A stretch of 35,972 nt of DNA from Gemmatimonas sp. (lineage in GTDB: Bacteria; Gemmatimonadota; Gemmatimonadetes; Gemmatimonadales; Gemmatimonadaceae). Location of the stretch: positions 1 through 35,972 of the forward strand of contig JAABRT010000031.1 in NCBI GenBank assembly GCA_011390805.1. The letters run 5' to 3'. The notes beneath the pieces are model-generated. The model saw only the letters and a program-made list of their open reading frames with translations, was not told where the DNA came from and made no database searches. Positions 9,681 through 18,969 of this stretch are shown here, piece by piece. The first letter of the stretch is position 1, and every line of letters begins with the position of its first letter. The position numbers and the translations under genes were made by a program.

Positions 9681-9788
9681 TCAGTTGGCGTAGCGGGCTT
9701 GCAGCCACCAGAGCAGCAGCAGCGCGACGACCTGCATGGTCATCACCTGAACGAGCGTGCGTCGAAAGCGGGAGGGTTGTTCGGACAT
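9681..9788 (-). CDS. 35-residue single-span membrane peptide upstream of the symporter
   Basis: A tiny gene starting at the ATG (9788) of MSEQPSRFRR. Its product has a basic cytoplasmic-like N-terminus (RFRR) and one membrane helix rich in Leu and Trp (VVALLLLWWLQAR). The frame is open further upstream to 9872, but that extension has no hydrophobic or conserved look. The stop lies 6 bases before the symporter start, so the two are almost certainly one transcript and perhaps translationally coupled. Inference: an accessory peptide for the SSS transporter, similar in idea to other small symporter partners. It is not the DUF4212 type, which is longer. Confidence 0.65.
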   Translation of the reverse strand: MSEQPSRFRRTLVQVMTMQVVALLLLWWLQARYAN

Positions 9789-9928
9789 CGGCTGAATGTA
9801 GTGCGCGAACGCGTCGCTAGACAAAACCGCCGCGAACTCGCAGCGCTGCTTCGGGGTTGTAAGCAGACACATCTACCCGCGTCGCATGCCGGCTGCGGGT
9901 GCGTTTTCCATCTCTGCACCTATTCGCC

Positions 9929-10480
9929 ATGTCCCGAAGCATCTCCCGCAGCACCTTTGCGCTCAGCAGCGCTCTTCTGGTTGCCGCCTTCTCACTCGGC
10001 GCACCGTCAGCCGGTCTGGCACAGGCGCCGGCGTCTCCACGCGATTCGGTGAAGGCCACGGTGGGAGGAGCCACCGTCTCGGTGAACTACGGTCGGCCGT
10101 CCAAGCGGGGACGGGAGATTTTCGGCGGCCTCGTGAAGTTCGGCACCGTGTGGCGCACGGGTGCCAATGAAGCCACCGCGTTTACCACGACCAAGGCACT
10201 GCGATTTGGCAACGCCACGGTTCCGGCGGGCTCCTACACGCTGTACACGCTGCCCGATCAGAGCGGCAAGTGGCAGCTCATCATCAATAAGCAGACGGGT
10301 CAGTGGGGCACCGTGTACAGCCAGGCGCAGGACCTGGTGCGCATCCCCCTTACCGTGGAGCAGACGCCCGCAGTAGTAGAACAGATGGCGATTACTGTCA
10401 CGCCATCGCAAAACGGCGGTGAGCTGGCTGTTCTTTGGGACCGGACCAAGGCCAAGACGAGCTTTGTAGTGGCGCCGTAA
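9929..10480 (+). CDS. Secreted DUF2911 domain protein
   Basis: Exported protein of 183 residues. A signal peptide spans residues 1-32 and ends in GLAQA. The mature part follows the DUF2911 pattern: an early strand TVSVNYGRPSKRGREIFGG, then FGTVWRTGANEATAFTTTK, then VPAGSYTLYTLPD...WQLIINKQTGQWG. The family is common in Bacteroidota and Gemmatimonadota and has no established function. The frame opens at a GTG at 9899, but the ATG at 9929 starts the basic n-region of the signal peptide (MSRSISRS) and was preferred. The gene is divergent from the symporter cluster and 93 bases upstream of nqrA. Confidence 0.88.
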   Translation: MSRSISRSTFALSSALLVAAFSLGAPSAGLAQAPASPRDSVKATVGGATVSVNYGRPSKRGREIFGGLVKFGTVWRTGANEATAFTTTKALRFGNATVPAGSYTLYTLPDQSGKWQLIINKQTGQWGTVYSQAQDLVRIPLTVEQTPAVVEQMAITVTPSQNGGELAVLWDRTKAKTSFVVAP

Positions 10481-10495
10481 TGGCAGGGGGTGGTG

Positions 10496-10560
10496 CGTGA
10501 GGCGGGTTCAGCGCGTAGCTTGCGCCGTATAGCTGTTTGTGATTTCCCTCCCGCCTCACG
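10496..10560 (+). promoter_or_regulatory. Structured leader in front of nqrA
   Basis: A perfect 11-bp inverted repeat (CGTGAGGCGGG 10496-10506, CCCGCCTCACG 10550-10560) encloses 43 bases that contain a smaller GCGC/GCGC stem (10511-10514, 10522-10525). The right arm ends 13 bases before the nqrA ATG, where no Shine-Dalgarno motif is seen. No T run follows, so an intrinsic terminator for the DUF2911 gene is unlikely. A TATAGC hexamer (10528-10533) lies in the loop and might be a -10 element, in which case the full hairpin would not be transcribed. Confidence 0.4.
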
Positions 10561-10573
10561 TTCTCCCCTCAGA

Positions 10574-11971
10574 ATGGCTGCCCACACGGTTTCCCGAGGG
10601 CTCGATTTACCAATCGCCGGACCGCCCGCGCAGGTGATTCACGCGGCGCGGGCGGTCCGTAATGTCGCGGTACTGCCCGCGGACCTGCTCGGCTTCCGGC
10701 CGCGGTTGGCTGTACAGGTAGGCGACACGGTAGCCATCGGGCAGGTGCTGTATCAGGATCGCACCCACGAGGCATTGCGCGTGGTCGCGCCCGCCAGCGG
10801 CAAAGTCACGCACGTGCATCGCGGCGACCGGCGACTCATTCTATCGGTGGTCATCGCTATTGATGAGTCCGCCGAACGCCAGAACTCGTCCGGCTCGTCA
10901 CCGTTTCCATCGTGGAGTGCGAGCGTAGGGCGCGATCGTGTCGCGCTGCGTGCACTGCTGCAGGAGTCCGGGCTGTGGACCGCGCTGCGCACGCGACCGT
11001 TCAGCCACGTGCCGCTGCCTGACGCCGAGCCGCACGCGCTCTTTGTCACAGCCATGGATACGCAGCCGCTGGCGCCCAATGTGGATGTGATCATTAATGA
11101 GCGAGTCGCTGACTTTAACGCGGGGCTTGAGGCACTGGTCGCACTGGTGGATGCCCCGGTGCACGTGTGCCGGCACGCGGGCTCGAGCGCTGGTAACGGG
11201 GTGCAGGGCGTTCGCCTTTCGGATTTCGCGGGCAAACATCCGGCGGGTACGGTTGGCTATCACATTCATATGCTGTCGCCGGTGTCGCGCGAACACAGCG
11301 TGTGGCATCTGTGTGCGCAGGATGTGATCCGCATTGGTCATCTTGTGCGCACCGGTACGCTCGATGTCTCGCAGATTGTGGCACTGGGTGGTCCGCTGGT
11401 GCGGGAGCCGCGGCTGTTGCGCACGCGTCTGGGTGCGAGTGTGACCGAACTGCTCAGCGGCGAACTCATGGATGGCGAGGGAGGCGGCAACGGTGATGCA
11501 ACGCGCGCGGACGTTCGTGTACTGAGCGGCTCCGTGTTGACGGGCACACAGGTAGGCGACACTGTGACCGGGTACCTGGGACGATATCATCAGCAAATCA
11601 GCGTGATCCCTGAGGAGCAGCGCAGCGATTTTCTGGGGTGGGTGAGTCCGTTCACTTCATCGTTTTCGCATCTGCCCATTTACATCTCGTCGTGGGTGCG
11701 CAACGGACGGCGGGCATTTGATACGCGTTTGCACGGCGGACAGCGCGCCATGGTACCGATCGGTGCTTATGAGCGTGTGATGCCGATGGACATCATGCCC
11801 ACGCATTTGCTGCGCGCTATCACCATTGGCGACGCGGCCTGGGCGGAACAGCTTGGAGCGCTCGAGCTGGACGAAGAGGATGTGGCGTTGTGCAGTTTCG
11901 TGTGCCCGGGCAAATACGATTACGGTCCGGCACTCAGGCAGGTGCTCGACCAGATCGCGGCGGAGCAATAA
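10574..11971 (+). CDS. nqrA: Na+-translocating NADH:quinone reductase subunit A
   Basis: Peripheral cytoplasmic subunit of the six-subunit sodium-pumping NADH:ubiquinone oxidoreductase. It has 465 residues, against about 446 in Vibrio. Recognised by the start GLDLPIAGPP, the VQVGDTVAIGQVLYQDR lipoyl-like segment, GKHPAGTVGYHIHMLSPV in the middle and LGALELDEEDVALCSFVCPGKYDYG near the end. The frame is open back to 10490, but the ATG at 10574 fits the family N-terminus. It is the first gene of nqrABCDEF-apbE-nqrM, and its stop codon directly abuts the nqrB ATG. Confidence 0.96.
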   Translation: MAAHTVSRGLDLPIAGPPAQVIHAARAVRNVAVLPADLLGFRPRLAVQVGDTVAIGQVLYQDRTHEALRVVAPASGKVTHVHRGDRRLILSVVIAIDESAERQNSSGSSPFPSWSASVGRDRVALRALLQESGLWTALRTRPFSHVPLPDAEPHALFVTAMDTQPLAPNVDVIINERVADFNAGLEALVALVDAPVHVCRHAGSSAGNGVQGVRLSDFAGKHPAGTVGYHIHMLSPVSREHSVWHLCAQDVIRIGHLVRTGTLDVSQIVALGGPLVREPRLLRTRLGASVTELLSGELMDGEGGGNGDATRADVRVLSGSVLTGTQVGDTVTGYLGRYHQQISVIPEEQRSDFLGWVSPFTSSFSHLPIYISSWVRNGRRAFDTRLHGGQRAMVPIGAYERVMPMDIMPTHLLRAITIGDAAWAEQLGALELDEEDVALCSFVCPGKYDYGPALRQVLDQIAAEQ

Positions 11972-13183
11972 ATGAAGCTCGTTCGCAAAGTTTTTGAGGT
12001 CACGGGACCGTACGTGGCCAAGGGTGCAAAGTTTGAACGCCTGCTGCCGTTTTACGAAGGCATGGAGACGTTTTTCTTTACGCCGTCAACACGAACGCGC
12101 ACCGGTCCGCACGTGCGTGATGTGATTGATCTCAAGCGCATGATGCTACTGGTGGTCATCGCGCTCATCCCGTGCATTCTGATGGCGCTGTACAACACGG
12201 GCTACCAGATACACTACGTGGTAGAGCAGGGCGGCACGCTGCTCGACAACTGGCAGAGTACGGTGTATCGCGCGAGCGGGCTGCCGGTGCAGACGAGCTC
12301 AGTGATTGGATCGATGGTGCACGGCGCGTTGTATTTTTTCCCGATTCTGCTGGTCACGCTCACCGTTGGTGGTACGGCGGAAGTGGTGTTTGCGGTGATG
12401 CGCAAAGAGGTGATCAGTGAGGGCTTCTTTGTCACCGGCACACTGATTCCGCTTATCCTGCCCGCTACCACACCGCTGTGGCAGGTAGGATTGGGCACGG
12501 CGTTTGGCGTAATTGTTGGCAAAGAGATTTTTGGTGGCACCGGAATGAACTTCCTCAATCCGGCGCTCACCGCGCGCGCGTTTCTGTTTTTTGCGTATCC
12601 GGCGCAGCTCTCGGGCGAAGTGTGGGTGGCCGCCGTGCAGCCGGATGGCCGCTCGGGCGCCACGTGGCTGGCCTCGTACGCCGAGGGTGCAGGACATTTG
12701 CCCAACCTCAGCTTCATGGACGCCTTCATTGGTCGGATCCCCGGCTCAATGGGCGAAACGTCGGTGCTGGCCATTCTGATCGGCGCCGCCTTCCTGTTGG
12801 TAACGCGCATCGGTGCATGGCAAACGATGCTGGGTGTGCTGGTTGGTACGATCGTGACCGCGATTGGCCTGAACATGATCGGGTCGGACACCAATGCCAT
12901 GATGTCGCTGCCGTTTCATTGGCATCTGGTGCTGGGCGGCTGGGCGTTTGGTACCGTGTTCATGGCCACCGACCCGGTTTCGTCTGCGTTCACCGCGACG
13001 GGCAAACTGTACTACGGATTTGGTATCGGGTTGTTGTGCGTACTCATTCGCACCATCAATCCGGCGTATCCGGAAGGCATGATGCTGGCCATTCTGTTCA
13101 TGAACATGTTTGCGCCGCTTATTGATCACGGCATTGTGAACGCCAACATCAAGCGGAGGGCGGCGCGATATGGCCGGGCGTGA
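11972..13183 (+). CDS. nqrB: Na+-NQR subunit B, FMN-carrying membrane subunit
   Basis: Integral membrane subunit of 403 residues that carries a covalent FMN and riboflavin and forms part of the Na+ channel. The FMN attachment motif SGAT is at residues 228-231, with T231 as the flavinylated threonine (DGRSGATW). The usual GKEIFGGTGMNFLNPALTARAF-type segment lies around 183-204. It begins on the base after the nqrA stop, with GGAG 8-9 bases upstream inside nqrA, and overlaps nqrC by 14 bases, so translation is coupled on both sides. ApbE, encoded downstream, is expected to attach the FMN. Confidence 0.97.
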   Translation: MKLVRKVFEVTGPYVAKGAKFERLLPFYEGMETFFFTPSTRTRTGPHVRDVIDLKRMMLLVVIALIPCILMALYNTGYQIHYVVEQGGTLLDNWQSTVYRASGLPVQTSSVIGSMVHGALYFFPILLVTLTVGGTAEVVFAVMRKEVISEGFFVTGTLIPLILPATTPLWQVGLGTAFGVIVGKEIFGGTGMNFLNPALTARAFLFFAYPAQLSGEVWVAAVQPDGRSGATWLASYAEGAGHLPNLSFMDAFIGRIPGSMGETSVLAILIGAAFLLVTRIGAWQTMLGVLVGTIVTAIGLNMIGSDTNAMMSLPFHWHLVLGGWAFGTVFMATDPVSSAFTATGKLYYGFGIGLLCVLIRTINPAYPEGMMLAILFMNMFAPLIDHGIVNANIKRRAARYGRA

Positions 13184-13964
13184 AAGTACGGCGTACACGA
13201 TTGGCTTTGCGGCCATTGTGTGTCTGGTGTGTGCACTGCCGATTGCCGGTGCGGCGGTGTTGCTGAAGCCGCGCCAGGAGCTCAATCAGCGCATTGACCG
13301 GCTTGAAAAAGTGCTGGCTGTGGCCGGACTGATGGAGCGCGACGAAGATCTGTCGGCCGAGGCGGTGGAAGCGCGCTTCAACGAGTACGTGGTGCCGCGA
13401 CCTATCGATCTGCGCACCGGCGAGTTTGTAGACACGATTGATGTGGCCACGTACGATCAGCGTCGCGCGTCGCGCGATCCGGCGCTGAGTCGCGAAGCTG
13501 GCGAAAATGCGGCGCGTGTATTTCGCATTCCGCTGGTCGGCGTGGCGTACGAAGTGGTGACGAATGATCAGTTGCAGGCCATCATCCTGCCCATTCAAGG
13601 CTACGGCCTGTGGTCCACGATGTACGGCTATCTGGCGCTCGAACCTGATGCGCGCACGGTGTCCGGCATAACGTTCTACGAACACGGTGAGACTGCCGGC
13701 CTTGGCGGCGAGATAGAGAATCCCCGCTGGCAGGCGCGCTGGATCGGTCGCCAGGCGACGGACGAACAGGGTGTGGTGCAGATTGAAGTCATCAAAGGGG
13801 CCGCCGGTCCGCCGGAGAGCGATCCGTATCGCGTAGATGGGCTCTCGGGCGCTACCATCACCGGACGCGGTGTGTCGGCCACGATTGATTTCTGGCTGGG
13901 ACCTGAAGCCTTCGGCCCGTATCTCGAGGCCAAGCGTAACGCATCGCCAGCGAGGACACGCTAA
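13170..13964 (+). CDS. nqrC: Na+-NQR subunit C, second covalent-FMN subunit
   Basis: Single-span subunit of 264 residues. One N-terminal membrane helix ([23 protein letters not shown]) is followed by a periplasmic FMN-binding domain. The attachment motif SGAT is at 226-229, with T229 as the flavinylated residue ([14 protein letters not shown]). The [14 protein letters not shown] and [11 protein letters not shown] segments are typical of NqrC and its RnfG relatives. The ATG overlaps the end of nqrB and is preceded by GGAGG. The stop overlaps the start of nqrD (TAATG). Confidence 0.97.
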   Translation: MAGRESTAYTIGFAAIVCLVCALPIAGAAVLLKPRQELNQRIDRLEKVLAVAGLMERDEDLSAEAVEARFNEYVVPRPIDLRTGEFVDTIDVATYDQRRASRDPALSREAGENAARVFRIPLVGVAYEVVTNDQLQAIILPIQGYGLWSTMYGYLALEPDARTVSGITFYEHGETAGLGGEIENPRWQARWIGRQATDEQGVVQIEVIKGAAGPPESDPYRVDGLSGATITGRGVSATIDFWLGPEAFGPYLEAKRNASPARTR

Positions 13965-14644
13965 TGCTCGACAAAAAATCCAAAGCGGTATTGCTCGACC
14001 CGCTCTTCGAAGACAACCCGATTGCGCGTCAGGTGCTGGGCATCTGCTCGGCACTGGCCGTTACTACACTGGTCGCACCGTCGGTGGTCATGTGTCTGGC
14101 CGTGACGGTTGTGCTGATCGCCAGCAACGTGAGCATCAGCATGATCCGCAACTACATCCCGTCGAGCATCCGGATCATTGTGCAACTCACGATCATCTCG
14201 TCGCTGGTAATCATCTGCGATCAGGTGCTGAAAGCGTTTGCCTTTGGATTGTCCAGACAGCTGTCGGTGTTTGTGGGACTCATCATTACCAACTGCATTA
14301 TCATGGGCCGCGCCGAAGCGTTCGCGATGCAGAACGGACCCAAGGCCAGTTTCCTGGACGCGGTTGGTAATGGCGTGGGCTACAGTCTGATTCTGTTGTT
14401 CGTAGCGGTGACGCGCGAACTGTTTGGGTCGGGCTCGATCATGGGATACACCATTCTGCCGCTTGTTCAAAACGGCGGCTGGTACACACCCAATGGACTG
14501 ATGGTGCTGTCACCGGCAGCGTTCTTTCTGATTGGCGGACTGATCTGGGCGCTCCGTGCGTGGAAGCCGGCGCAGATTGAAGAAGAACTGGTAGTGCACA
14601 TCGACCCGCCTGCCCATGTGGACAGCACGCGCCAGGCGGCTTGA
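13964..14644 (+). CDS. nqrD: Na+-NQR subunit D
   Basis: Six-helix membrane subunit of 226 residues. Together with NqrE it forms an inverted-symmetry pair that binds an iron centre with four cysteines in the middle of the membrane. The two expected cysteines are present at C28 (VLGICSALA) and C111 ([16 protein letters not shown]). The C-terminal tail after the last helix is somewhat longer than in Vibrio NqrD (about 210 residues). GAGGA lies upstream of the start, and the first base of its ATG is the last base of the nqrC stop codon. Confidence 0.97.
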   Translation: MLDKKSKAVLLDPLFEDNPIARQVLGICSALAVTTLVAPSVVMCLAVTVVLIASNVSISMIRNYIPSSIRIIVQLTIISSLVIICDQVLKAFAFGLSRQLSVFVGLIITNCIIMGRAEAFAMQNGPKASFLDAVGNGVGYSLILLFVAVTRELFGSGSIMGYTILPLVQNGGWYTPNGLMVLSPAAFFLIGGLIWALRAWKPAQIEEELVVHIDPPAHVDSTRQAA

Positions 14645-14653
14645 GGACATGAC

Positions 14654-15271
14654 ATGATCAGTCATTATCTCAGCCTGCTGGTGAAAGCCATTTTCGTGGA
14701 GAACATGGCGTTGGCGTTTTTCCTTGGCATGTGCTCGTTTCTGGCCGTGTCCAAGCAGGTAAAGACAGCCGTAGGTCTTGGATTCGCCGTGACATTTGTT
14801 CTCACCATCACGGTGCCGCTCAATCAACTGCTGCTCAATCATGTATTGCGTGAGGGGTCGCTGAGCTGGATCAATCCTGCCTTCGCCACGGTCGACCTGT
14901 CGTTCCTTGTGTTTCTCACGTTCATCGGCACGATTGCGGCGCTGGTGCAGGTGGTGGAAATGGTCATTGAGCGTTTTGTGCCGGCACTGTACGCGGCACT
15001 GGGCGTGTTCCTGCCGCTGATTGCCGTGAACTGCGCCATTCTGGGCGGCAGTTTGTTCATGGCCGAGCGGGATTACGCGTTGGGTGAAAGTGTGGTGTTT
15101 GGTGTGGGTTCAGGCATCGGATGGTTGTTGGCAATCGTAGCGCTGGCCGCGGTGCGTGAGAAGCTGCGCTACTCCAATCCACCGGCGGCACTGCGTGGTC
15201 TCGGGCTCACGTTCATGGTGACGGGCTTGCTTGCGATCTGTTTCATGGCGTTTGCTGGCATACAATTGTGA
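14654..15271 (+). CDS. nqrE: Na+-NQR subunit E
   Basis: Six-helix membrane partner of NqrD, 205 residues. The iron-centre cysteines are at C27 ([11 protein letters not shown]) and C127 ([10 protein letters not shown]), completing the four-cysteine set with NqrD. The motif [14 protein letters not shown] at the first helix is characteristic of the subunit. It starts 9 bases after nqrD with GAGGA upstream. Confidence 0.97.
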   Translation: MISHYLSLLVKAIFVENMALAFFLGMCSFLAVSKQVKTAVGLGFAVTFVLTITVPLNQLLLNHVLREGSLSWINPAFATVDLSFLVFLTFIGTIAALVQVVEMVIERFVPALYAALGVFLPLIAVNCAILGGSLFMAERDYALGESVVFGVGSGIGWLLAIVALAAVREKLRYSNPPAALRGLGLTFMVTGLLAICFMAFAGIQL

Positions 15272-15283
15272 GGAACTGATCAC

Positions 15284-16507
15284 ATGCTCACGGTGCTGAC
15301 CGGAGTATCCACGTTTCTGCTGCTCGTGCTGGCGCTGGTGGCGTTGCTGATGGTGGCACGTTCGCGACTGGTGCCGTCGGGTGAAGTCACCATCCGCATT
15401 AACGATGACGCCGATCGTTCGCTGCATGTGCCGAGCGGATCAACCTTGCTCTCGACGCTGGCGAGCCAGCAGATTTTTGTGCCTTCGGCCTGTGGTGGAA
15501 AGGGCACGTGTGGTGTGTGCACCGTAGAGGTACACGAGGGCGGCGGCGCATTATTGCCAACGGAAACATCGCATATAAGTCCGGGTGAAGCGCGCCGCGG
15601 TGTGCGTTTGTCCTGTCAGGTGAAGGTGAAACAGGACATGGATATTCACATTGACGAGAACATTTTCGGCGTGCGTCGATGGAAGTGCAGAGTGCGTTCC
15701 AACAACAATGTGGCCACGTTCATCAAGGAACTGATTCTCGAGTTGCCGCCGGGTGAGACCGTACCATTCAGAGCGGGTGGGTACGTGCAAATCGAAGCGC
15801 CGCCACATGAAGTGGATTTCTCCCGAATCGATGTGCCGGCAAAGTATCGCGAAGACTGGGAAACGTTTGGTCTGTTCAAGCTGCACTCCACGGTTACCGA
15901 GAAGGTGCAGCGCGCGTACTCCATGGCCAACTATCCCGAGGAGCATGACATCATCATGCTGAACGTGCGGGTGGCCACGCCTCCGCCGCGTACATCCGGT
16001 TTGCCACCCGGCGTGATGTCATCGTACATCTTCAATCTCAAGCCGGGCGACGAGGTCACGATTGCCGGACCGTTTGGTGAGTTCTTTGCGAAGGATACCA
16101 ACGCGGAGATGTGCTTTATCGGCGGTGGAGCGGGCATGGCGCCCATGCGCTCCCACATTTTTGACCAGTTCCGGCGGTTGCACACCGATCGCAAGGTCAC
16201 CTTCTGGTATGGTGCGCGCTCCATGCGTGAAGCGTTTTACGTAGACGATTTCAATGAGATCGCCGCCGAAAACCCGAACTTTGCATGGACGCTGGCGCTG
16301 TCGGAACCGCGCCCCGAAGACAACTGGACAGGGGCCACCGGATTCATTCACAACGTGTTGTACGACAACTATCTCTCCAAGCATCCGGCCCCTGAAGACA
16401 TTGAGTACTACCTGTGCGGACCACCCATGATGCTGCAGGCGTGCATGAAGATGCTCGACTCGCTGGGTGTGGACCGTGAGAATATTGCGTTTGACGATTT
16501 TGGTTGA
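15284..16507 (+). CDS. nqrF: Na+-NQR subunit F, NADH dehydrogenase with 2Fe-2S and FAD
   Basis: Electron entry subunit of 407 residues. An N-terminal membrane helix (residues 5-25) is followed by a plant-type ferredoxin domain with cysteines 70, 76, 79 and 111, then a ferredoxin-reductase module. The FAD motif is RAYS at 210-213, the NADH-binding loop GGGAGMAP lies at 280-287, and the C-terminal signature (YYLCGPPMM...DDFG) is intact. All cofactor residues are present, so the enzyme should be functional. It follows nqrE by 12 bases with a GAGGA ribosome site. Confidence 0.97.
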   Translation: MLTVLTGVSTFLLLVLALVALLMVARSRLVPSGEVTIRINDDADRSLHVPSGSTLLSTLASQQIFVPSACGGKGTCGVCTVEVHEGGGALLPTETSHISPGEARRGVRLSCQVKVKQDMDIHIDENIFGVRRWKCRVRSNNNVATFIKELILELPPGETVPFRAGGYVQIEAPPHEVDFSRIDVPAKYREDWETFGLFKLHSTVTEKVQRAYSMANYPEEHDIIMLNVRVATPPPRTSGLPPGVMSSYIFNLKPGDEVTIAGPFGEFFAKDTNAEMCFIGGGAGMAPMRSHIFDQFRRLHTDRKVTFWYGARSMREAFYVDDFNEIAAENPNFAWTLALSEPRPEDNWTGATGFIHNVLYDNYLSKHPAPEDIEYYLCGPPMMLQACMKMLDSLGVDRENIAFDDFG

Positions 16508-17593
16508 TTGCCCTTGAAGTCGTCGCGGGGAGTCTGGCTGCTGCCCATGGTGGTGCTGGGTGCGGTAGTGGTGCTGTTGCTGCGCCCGCTGCGCACGGCG
16601 CAAATCGCCGGCATCGAGACACACGCGGTTGCTGGAAGTACAATGGGTACCACGTATCGCGTGCTCTTTGGTGAAGTACCCGCGTCGTACGATTCGCTCA
16701 ACACGCAACGCGCCGTTGACTCGTTGCTGGCCAGCGTGAACGCCGTGATGTCCACGTACGACAGTTCGTCGGAGCTGTCGCGATTGAACGCGTGGCGCGG
16801 CACTGATTCGGTGAGCATTTCGTCTTCGCTCGCCCAGCTGTTGCAGCAGGCGCAAACAGTATCGGTTGCGTCGGGCGGCTACTTCGATGTGACGGTGGGA
16901 CCGCTAGTGGATTTATGGGGCTTTGGAGCGGCCGGGCGCCGTACCGTTGTCCCTGACAGCGCCGAGATCGATTCGCTCAAGGCGTTTGTAGGTTACGACA
17001 AGCTGGAGCTGAGTGCATCGCACGCGCGAAAGCTGCACCCTGGTGTTCAGGCCGACTTGTCGGCAATCGCCAAGGGATACGCGGTAGACCAGGTATCAGA
17101 TATGCTGCTCGACCGCGGTCTGGCCAATCATCTGGTTGAGATTGGCGGCGAGTTGCGGGCACGTGGTCTCAATCGGCGTGGCAAGCCGTTTCGTGTTGGT
17201 ATAGAAGAGCCTGATGCCAATGCGGTGCGCGTTCGCACGGCGGTGCTGCTGGCCGATCAGTCGCTGGCGTCATCGGGCAACTATCGTAACTTCTACGAGC
17301 AGGACGGGGTACGATACGTGCACACACTCGACCCTGTCACCGCGCGTCCGGTGCGTCATTCGCTGCTTGGTGTCTCGGTGTTGCACAGCGAGTGTGCTCT
17401 GGCTGACGCGTGGGCTACAGCGCTCATGGCCGCGGGCCCCGAGCGGGCGTGGAATCTTGTGAAGTCGCAGCAGTTGAGTGCGCTGTTACTGATTGATGCT
17501 GGTGACGGGAAGATCGAAGAACGCATGAGCGACGGTTTTGCTGCAGCCGTTGCCGCTGCGAATGGCCGGGGTAGTGCGCAGCAACGCGACTGA
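16508..17593 (+). CDS. apbE: FAD:protein FMN transferase
   Basis: Transfers FMN from FAD to threonine in the SGAT motifs of NqrB and NqrC outside the cytoplasm. The product has 361 residues. An N-terminal membrane segment (WLLPMVVLGAVVVLLL) without a lipobox cysteine anchors or exports it. Family motifs are present: GSTMGTTY near 43, the Mg-binding region ADLSAIAKGYAVDQV near 186, SSGNYRNFY and HTLDPVTARPV. The start is TTG, immediately after the nqrF stop codon, without a Shine-Dalgarno motif, so it probably depends on coupling to nqrF. Its place directly behind nqrF, and before nqrM, indicates service to NQR. Confidence 0.95.
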   Translation: MPLKSSRGVWLLPMVVLGAVVVLLLRPLRTAQIAGIETHAVAGSTMGTTYRVLFGEVPASYDSLNTQRAVDSLLASVNAVMSTYDSSSELSRLNAWRGTDSVSISSSLAQLLQQAQTVSVASGGYFDVTVGPLVDLWGFGAAGRRTVVPDSAEIDSLKAFVGYDKLELSASHARKLHPGVQADLSAIAKGYAVDQVSDMLLDRGLANHLVEIGGELRARGLNRRGKPFRVGIEEPDANAVRVRTAVLLADQSLASSGNYRNFYEQDGVRYVHTLDPVTARPVRHSLLGVSVLHSECALADAWATALMAAGPERAWNLVKSQQLSALLLIDAGDGKIEERMSDGFAAAVAAANGRGSAQQRD

Positions 17594-17604
17594 ATGTCCA
17601 CTGC

Positions 17605-17817
17605 ATGTCCACACAGAATCAGGAGCACACCGTGATCGTTTTCCTTCTCACACTGTTGATCGTGATTCTGGTGGCTCTGGCCATGTCCATTGGCGTGATT
17701 CTGAACGGGCGTCGGCTGCAGGGATCGTGCGGGGGTGTGGGCAGCGGTGATTGTGCCTGTGAGGCATCGGGCAAGCCGGTGTGTGAGGCCAAGCGGGTGC
17801 TCACCGCGCAGCGTTAA
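17605..17817 (+). CDS. nqrM: Na+-NQR maturation protein NqrM (DUF539)
   Basis: Small membrane protein of 70 residues. One N-terminal helix (VIVFLLTLLIVILVALAMSIGVI) is followed by a cysteine-rich tail with CGGVGSGDCACEA and a fourth cysteine in KPVCEAK. In Vibrio, NqrM is needed to deliver iron to the NqrD/NqrE four-cysteine centre. It is the last gene of the nqr operon, 11 bases after apbE. Its TAA stop is directly followed by the stop codon of the convergent lipoprotein gene, which leaves no room for a terminator between them. Confidence 0.93.
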   Translation: MSTQNQEHTVIVFLLTLLIVILVALAMSIGVILNGRRLQGSCGGVGSGDCACEASGKPVCEAKRVLTAQR

Positions 17818-18969
17818 TCAGCGCGTGCGCCGCAGGCTGTACTGTCGCACCATTTGCTGGCCTTCGAGTGGATCAACCTCGATGCCGAGCACGTAGTCGA
17901 TGCCCACTTCGTGCACCGTGAGTGTGCCGGGCAGTCGAACGGTCGCGACCTGTTCTCCAGAGGGTGAAAACACGAGCCACTCGCCATGCTGGTCTGTGCC
18001 GCGGGGATAGCGTCGCACCCACACATGATCGGCGGCGTCAACGAGCATGGCATCGTACGCCGGTATCGTTGGTGGGAACTCCACGGTACTCCATTCGCGT
18101 ACTGCGCGTGCCTTGTCGCTCTCATTCGCGCCTAACGTATCAAGCCGCTTGAATCGCGCGATGTCCTCAGCGGTGGTCGCCAAGTCGGCGTCGCTATTGC
18201 GCAATGCACCGGCGGGCGTGCCATCCAGTGTGAAGGCCATGACGAAGAAGCTGTCGGCTGTACCGATGTAGACGCGTTCTCGGCCGATGGCGAGCACCGG
18301 ATTCCGGCCGAGCGGATGCGGGCCTGAGCCACCCCCGCCCGAAGCCGTACGCACCACAAGGCGCTCTGAGCCGGCGTGTTCTCCCAACTCTGCACGGGTC
18401 ACGCCATCGGTGCCTGTGACCCAATACGGTACGATCCACCGCGTACGTCCGGGTGTTCGATCACCCAGCTGCCAGCCGTTATGAACAAACACGCCGCTGC
18501 TGTTGCAGGCGCTGTGGTAGGTCGGTCGTTCGCCGAAAACCTCCGAGTCGCCAGCGGATCGCGACAGTACGCCGTCAAGCGCAAACACCGAGATAGAGCG
18601 ATCACCGATATCCTTTACGTAGAGCGAGTCGCCGCAGCGGCGCAGCCATGCGATGTACTCAAACTCACCCGGTCCCTGTCCTCTGCGCCCGACGCTTCGC
18701 GCCAGGCGCCCGTTTGCATCGAAGAAGCGCAGCGACGACAACCCGTCATCTGCAATGACAACGCCACCTTCGGGCAGGCGGCTCACACCCACGGCGCGAC
18801 CGATAGCGGGCTCACTGAGAGCGCCATCATCGGCGATTGATAACGTTGGTACGCTGTCAATTTGCCACTCGAGTGCCAGCTGATCGTCTGGTTTTTGATC
18901 ACTGCTGGAGCAGGCAACGAGCAAGCTCAACGTTGCCCATGCGATGCATGGTCCAACTGCGCGCTTCAC
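17818..18969 (-). CDS. Six-bladed beta-propeller lipoprotein
   Basis: Predicted lipoprotein of 383 residues. The signal peptide MKRAVGPC...LSLLVAC ends with the lipobox cysteine at residue 20, followed by SSSD. The mature protein shows 6-bladed propeller repeats of the NHL/6-bladed type (GVSRLPEGGVVIADDGLSSLRFFDANG, RGQGPGEFEYI, DHVWVRRY). Such proteins are abundant in Gemmatimonadota and their ligands are unknown. The frame is open to 19029, but the GTG at 18969 overlaps the stop of the upstream glycosylasparaginase gene as GTGA and gives a correct lipoprotein signal, so coupling to that gene is likely. Confidence 0.85.
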   Translation of the reverse strand: MKRAVGPCIAWATLSLLVACSSSDQKPDDQLALEWQIDSVPTLSIADDGALSEPAIGRAVGVSRLPEGGVVIADDGLSSLRFFDANGRLARSVGRRGQGPGEFEYIAWLRRCGDSLYVKDIGDRSISVFALDGVLSRSAGDSEVFGERPTYHSACNSSGVFVHNGWQLGDRTPGRTRWIVPYWVTGTDGVTRAELGEHAGSERLVVRTASGGGGSGPHPLGRNPVLAIGRERVYIGTADSFFVMAFTLDGTPAGALRNSDADLATTAEDIARFKRLDTLGANESDKARAVREWSTVEFPPTIPAYDAMLVDAADHVWVRRYPRGTDQHGEWLVFSPSGEQVATVRLPGTLTVHEVGIDYVLGIEVDPLEGQQMVRQYSLRRTR

